NCBI GenBank assembly: GCA_023410535.1
Contig: JAEYPR010000019.1
Location: forward strand, 129,677-193,676
Direction: 5' to 3'
Origin: Bacillota bacterium
GTDB lineage: Bacteria > Bacillota > UBA4882 > UBA8346
DNA: 64,000 nucleotides
A program made the position numbers and the translations under genes. The notes under the pieces are model-generated. The model saw nothing but the letters and a program-made list of their open reading frames with translations, searched no databases and had not been told where the DNA came from. Positions 63,370 through 64,000 of this stretch are shown here, piece after piece. Position 1 is the stretch's first letter, and each line of letters begins with the position of its first letter.

Positions 63370-63678
63370 TTATGAATAGAGACGCAACTGCTGATTGACG
63401 ATCCGTACCAAATCAGCGATATATTTCCCAATGATCGGCAAGTTTAAACTAGCCAGTCGCGTCAGCAATAATAAAAATACCCCGGCAATCACCGTGAGTC
63501 CGATGGCGATCCCAAACCCGCGCGCCAATCCGGAGAGAAAGTTTAAAAACAATAACCGCGTCGGGTTCTGGAGCAGCTGCATAAACTCCGCGAGATTAGC
63601 CCGTTCCAACTTATACTCCAGCTCTTGAATCCGTTTATACAAAAATTTCGCTTGCCTCCGGTTGAAAATCTTCATCAC
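63370..63678 (-). CDS. DUF5665-like membrane protein
   Basis: 102 residues. A helical, basic N-terminal part (RRQAKFLYKRIQELEYKLERANLAEFMQLLQNPTRLLFLNFLSG) is followed by one membrane helix (LARGFGIAIGLTVIAGVFLLLLTRLA) and a short tail (LPIIGKYIADLVRIVNQQL). The pattern resembles DUF5665 proteins of Bacillota; the function is unknown. It lies 17 bases upstream of the TraR/DksA gene. The 192 bases between it and the insertion sequence hold no other gene. Confidence 0.72.
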   Translation of the reverse strand: MMKIFNRRQAKFLYKRIQELEYKLERANLAEFMQLLQNPTRLLFLNFLSGLARGFGIAIGLTVIAGVFLLLLTRLASLNLPIIGKYIADLVRIVNQQLRLYS

Positions 63679-63870
63679 CCCGGATTAGCTTCCCTCCGGA
63701 ATCACAATAATATAATCACTATTTTCCAGTCGCACTAAATGTTTAACAATCTTGACTGCGACATACCCTCTTAATTTAGATGAAATAAATTCCGCGATTT
63801 TTCCTTTCTCAACTTTTTTTGGGATTATTTGGTTTAACTTATTTCAATGGATACGCTATCCATGGAGCCA

Positions 63871-64000
63871 CTCGAGAAAGTGCAGAAACAATTGTGTAAA
63901 CCTCCATAGCCATGTAAAATAAGACAAGACATGGAGGAAAAGAAAATGGCCAAGAGAGAAAAAAGCACACTTCGGAAACTCATCGAAGAGTATGGAATCA
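63871..64000 (+). mobile_element. Left end of an IS256-like insertion sequence
   Basis: The terminal region (GAGAAAGTGCAGAAACAATT then GTGTAAA) resembles IS256-family ends, and a transposase gene begins 46 bases after it. The element runs out of the window, so the other end and target duplication cannot be seen. Confidence 0.65.
63946..64000 (+). CDS. IS256-like transposase, first 18 codons
   Basis: The frame MAKREKSTLRKLIEEYGI matches the typical start of IS256/Mutator-type transposases and runs to the window edge. GGAGG is eight bases before the ATG. Upstream CCTCCAT (63901) can pair with ATGGAGG (63931) and hide the ribosome site, a feature used by transposons to avoid translation from outside transcripts. 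Confidence 0.7.
   Translation, partial: MAKREKSTLRKLIEEYGI

Overview
The window looks like chromosomal DNA from an anaerobic, diderm, endospore-forming member of the Bacillota. Markers of sporulation (a SpoIIP-type amidase, a YteA-like TraR/DksA protein, a LysM-GH18 spore-type hydrolase) sit beside a Kdo/lipid A operon (waaA, lpxK, kdsB, kdsA, kdsD, an LpxL-like acyltransferase), a PagL-type outer-membrane protein and an OmpA/Pal-like protein. The energy genes are oxygen-sensitive: an atypical CO dehydrogenase, a ferredoxin-fused EtfA with EtfB and an acyl-CoA dehydrogenase, Rex, and a 12-gene membrane-bound [NiFe]-hydrogenase operon. Groups such as Limnochordia/Hydrogenispora, Halanaerobiia or Negativicutes fit, but the sequence alone does not settle the taxonomy.

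Layout. 1-2.3 kb: end of an ABC exporter, a PagL-like barrel protein and an RDD membrane protein. 2.3-2.9 kb: non-coding DNA with one copy of a dispersed repeat and a striking cluster of six same-strand DnaA boxes. 2.9-11 kb: orphan cooS, then argCJBDG read leftward behind putative ArgR sites. 11.3-14.7 kb: etfA, etfB and acyl-CoA dehydrogenase. 14.8-21.6 kb: LPS operon with a promoter and a leader terminator. 21.7-25.1 kb: lipid/glycan modification pair (GT39/ArnT-like plus ArnE-like), an RsiV-like protein and shikimate kinase. 25.5-32.8 kb: flagellar genes csrA, fliW, flgL, flgK, flgN, flgM, yvyF, with comFC. 32.8-37.7 kb: comFA, recD2, rex. 37.8-42.8 kb: exported protein, orphan TRAP solute receptor, LysM-GH18 protein, a perfectly phased 21-bp repeat array, and a GNAT acetyltransferase. 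42.9-52.8 kb: hydrogenase operon. 53.2-58.4 kb: small zinc-ribbon ORF, spoIIP, ferredoxin-type protein with Crp/Fnr regulator, and a TIG/OmpA protein. 58.4-64 kb: second copy of the dispersed repeat, rplT-rpmI-infC with a leader attenuator, rluD-lgt-lspA, a TraR/DksA protein, a DUF5665 protein, and the left end of an IS256-like element.

How it fits together. Reduced ferredoxin produced by CODH or by flavin-based bifurcation (Bcd-Etf) could be re-oxidised by the membrane hydrogenase, which keeps the Ni-binding cysteines and a cleavable C-terminal tail but carries the complex I-like subunits A, B, C, D, H, I, J and K plus three antiporter-like subunits. The envelope genes supply lipid A-Kdo, and a TIG/OmpA protein may tether the outer membrane to peptidoglycan.

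The most unusual non-coding signals are three intergenic arrays with spacing close to two DNA helical turns (DnaA boxes at 2570-2745, short palindromes at 25208-25282, CAAAA/TTTTG units at 42131-42350), and a diverged repeat of about 135 bp found near both ends of the window in opposite orientations.
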